Origin: Mycobacterium xenopi
GTDB taxonomy: Bacteria > Actinomycetota > Actinomycetes > Mycobacteriales > Mycobacteriaceae
Length of the DNA stretch: 64,000 nt
Assembly (NCBI RefSeq): GCF_009936235.1
Contig: NZ_AP022314.1
Location: 3,472,001-3,536,000 of the forward strand
Direction: 5' to 3'
Below are positions 62,699-64,000 of the stretch, one piece after another; position 1 is the first letter of the stretch, and the number at the start of each line of letters is the position of its first letter. Both the position numbers and the translations under genes were made by a program. The notes under the pieces are model-generated. The model did no database searches, was not told where the DNA came from, and worked only from the letters and a program-made list of their open reading frames with translations.

Positions 62699-63732
62699 GC
62701 ACCGGGTGGGTGCTGCATGTCGACCTGGACCAGTTCCTGGCCGCGGTCGAGTTGCGCCGCCATCCCGAGCTGGCCGGGCTGCCGGTGATCGTGGGCGGCA
62801 GCGGTGATCCGAACGAACCGCGCAAGGTGGTCACCTGCGCCTCCTATGAGGCCCGTAAGTTCGGGGTGCACGCGGGCATGCCGCTGCGCAGCGCCGCCCG
62901 CCGCTGCCCCGACGCCACCTTCCTGCCCGCAGACCCGGCCGCGTATGACGCGGCCTCCGATCAGGTGATGAGCCTGCTGCGCGACCTGGGCTACCCCGTC
63001 GAAGTGTGGGGCTGGGACGAGGCTTACATCGGGCTGCCCGCCAGCGCCGATCCTGTCGACGTCGCCGAACAGATCCGCGCCCTCGTCGCGGCAGAGACCG
63101 GGCTTTCCTGCTCCGTCGGAATCAGCGACAACAAGCAGCGGGCCAAGGTCGCGACCGGATTCGCGAAACCCGCCGGCATCTACCAGCTCACCGATGCCAA
63201 CTGGATGGCCGTCATGGCCGACCGTCCAGTCGACGCACTATGGGGCGTCGGCCCGCAGACTGCGAAAAAGCTTGCGGGCCTTGGGATCACAACTGTCAAA
63301 GAGCTGGCCCGCGCCGACGCCGAAGTGCTCACATCGACGTTCGGCCCGCGGACCGGGCTATGGCTGCTGTTGCTGGCCAAAGGTGGCGGCGACACCGACG
63401 TCAGTGCCGCGCCCTGGGTTCCGCGGTCCCGTAGCCACGTCGTCACCTTCCCGCGTGACCTCACCGACCGAACCGAAATAAATGCTGCGGTAACCGAATT
63501 GGCGCAGCAAGCACTGGCCGACGTGGTGGCGCAGTCGCGGATCGTGACCCGCGTCGCCGTCACAGTGCGCACCTCAACGTTTTACACCCGCACCAAAATC
63601 CGCAAGCTCGATGCGCCGTCCACCGACCCCGGCGTCATCGTCGCCGCCGCGCTGCGGGTGCTCGACCTGTTCGAGCTGGACCGGCCGGTCCGGCTGCTGG
63701 GTGTGCGCCTGGAACTGCAGATGCCGACGTGA
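62686..63732 (+). CDS. dinB2: Y-family DNA polymerase IV (DinB2/DinP)
   Basis: About 348 aa from GTG 62686 (RTLSTGWVLHVDLDQFLAAVEL); M. tuberculosis protein 346. Catalytic carboxylates in HVDLDQF and VWGWDEAYIGL, fingers CASYEARKFGVHAGMPLRSAARRCP, HhH ALWGVGPQTAKKLAGLGITTV, little-finger domain ending RPVRLLGVRLEL. The canonical beta-clamp-binding C-terminal extension is not evident, as in mycobacterial DinB2. Confidence 0.94.
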   Translation: MRTLSTGWVLHVDLDQFLAAVELRRHPELAGLPVIVGGSGDPNEPRKVVTCASYEARKFGVHAGMPLRSAARRCPDATFLPADPAAYDAASDQVMSLLRDLGYPVEVWGWDEAYIGLPASADPVDVAEQIRALVAAETGLSCSVGISDNKQRAKVATGFAKPAGIYQLTDANWMAVMADRPVDALWGVGPQTAKKLAGLGITTVKELARADAEVLTSTFGPRTGLWLLLLAKGGGDTDVSAAPWVPRSRSHVVTFPRDLTDRTEINAAVTELAQQALADVVAQSRIVTRVAVTVRTSTFYTRTKIRKLDAPSTDPGVIVAAALRVLDLFELDRPVRLLGVRLELQMPT

Positions 63733-63734
63733 TT

Positions 63735-64000
63735 TCACCGCGGCAGCGCCGACGGCCGCAGCGCCCGGGTAAAGAACACATTGACCCGGCGCATAACCAC
63801 GCTGTAGGGCCACCAGGCCACCCGTTTGAACGCATACAACGCGCGAATGTCGGCTGACGTGTAGATCAAAAACCGGTTCTTGGCCACCCCGGCCAGGATC
63901 TTCTCCGCTGCTTTCTCCGGTGACACCGCATGACCGCTGAAGCGGTCGACCCAGCGTTTGACCTTCGGATCGTCGCGGTCGACGCCGGCGATCTCGACGG
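63735..64000 (-). CDS. Short-chain dehydrogenase/reductase (Rv3057c), C-terminal part only
   Basis: Minus-strand frame entering from the right edge and stopping at 63735; convergent with dinB2 (2-base gap). The visible ~88 residues (VSPEKAAEKILAGVAKNRFLIYTSADIRALYAFKRVAWWPYSVVMRRVNVFF) are the C-terminal helix region common to mycobacterial SDRs of the Rv3057c type. The NAD site and catalytic YxxxK lie outside the window. Confidence 0.8.
   Translation of the reverse strand, partial: VEIAGVDRDDPKVKRWVDRFSGHAVSPEKAAEKILAGVAKNRFLIYTSADIRALYAFKRVAWWPYSVVMRRVNVFFTRALRPSALPR

Overview
The window is a high-GC actinobacterial chromosome segment. From about 12.5 kb to the right edge, gene content and order follow the Mycobacterium tuberculosis Rv3009c-Rv3057c segment closely: gatB, pfkA, gatA, gatC, Rv3013, ligA, Rv3015c, lpqA, mnmA, iscS, etfA/etfB, Rv3030-Rv3032, Rv3034c-Rv3041c, serB2, ctaD, fecB, adhC, Rv3046c, nrdF2, Rv3049c, Rv3050c, nrdE, nrdI, nrdH, Rv3054c, Rv3055, dinB2, Rv3057c. 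It is not M. tuberculosis. It carries a group 1h hydrogenase locus, lacks the esx/PPE block that sits between lpqA and mnmA in M. tuberculosis, and has extra genes between gatB and pfkA. A non-tuberculous Mycobacterium is the best reading; the species cannot be fixed from this window.

Layout. (1) 1-9.4 kb, all on the minus strand: a group 1h (high-affinity, H2-scavenging) [NiFe] hydrogenase operon transcribed hhyS-hhyL-hhyE-DUF5947-DUF6084-445 aa protein-39 aa membrane peptide-hypF-SIS-domain protein. Several junctions are ATGA overlaps, and the operon runs off the left edge. (2) 9.4-12.5 kb: an accessory patch with a small hypothetical gene, a Cas4/AddB-like Fe-S nuclease-fold protein and a GNAT-AAA ATPase fusion. 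(3) 12.5-25.2 kb: gatB, a PadR regulator with a very long low-complexity N-terminus, an MFS exporter, a ParA-like gene, pfkA, gatA-gatC, an ACT-domain gene, a scar of dead TetR and P450 genes, and ligA. (4) 25.2-32.1 kb: ArsR/SRPBCC pair, MetE-like gene, lpqA, mnmA-iscS, etfBA. (5) 32.3-41.2 kb: the methylglucose lipopolysaccharide-associated cluster (methyltransferases, GH57 enzyme, GT4, acetyltransferase) plus a propeller lipoprotein and a TB22.2-like secreted protein. (6) 41-50.5 kb: echA17, Nudix, ABC ATPase, serB2, ctaD, fecB, adhC, DUF3349, nrdF2. (7) 50.5-61.3 kb: FMO and TetR, then the ribonucleotide reductase operon nrdH-nrdI-nrdE. (8) 61.4-64 kb: FMN reductase, TetR, dinB2, SDR.

The most interesting signal is in the nrd operon. 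A roughly 3.85 kb three-gene element (active-site-complete tyrosine recombinase, HTH protein, and a 728 aa protein with eight zinc ribbons and a decayed recombinase domain) has inserted inside the last codons of nrdH. The original NrdH C-terminus (GAALTA-stop) survives 3.8 kb away in front of nrdI, fused in frame to a start codon supplied by the element. NrdH itself has acquired a new C-terminus from the other end. The element is co-oriented with the operon. Downstream, nrdE carries a 407-residue intein placed directly at its catalytic cysteine. Paired NrdR boxes spaced exactly 32 bp apart precede both nrdH and nrdF2.

A caution for all downstream use: at least six genes (hypF, the ParA-like gene, Rv3035, TB22.2, echA17, ctaD) show a single-base frame break where the expected protein continues in another frame, and an SRPBCC gene is scrambled between two breaks. 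Insertions and deletions both occur, and essential or universally conserved genes are affected. Uncorrected sequencing indels are therefore likelier than genuine gene loss for most of them.
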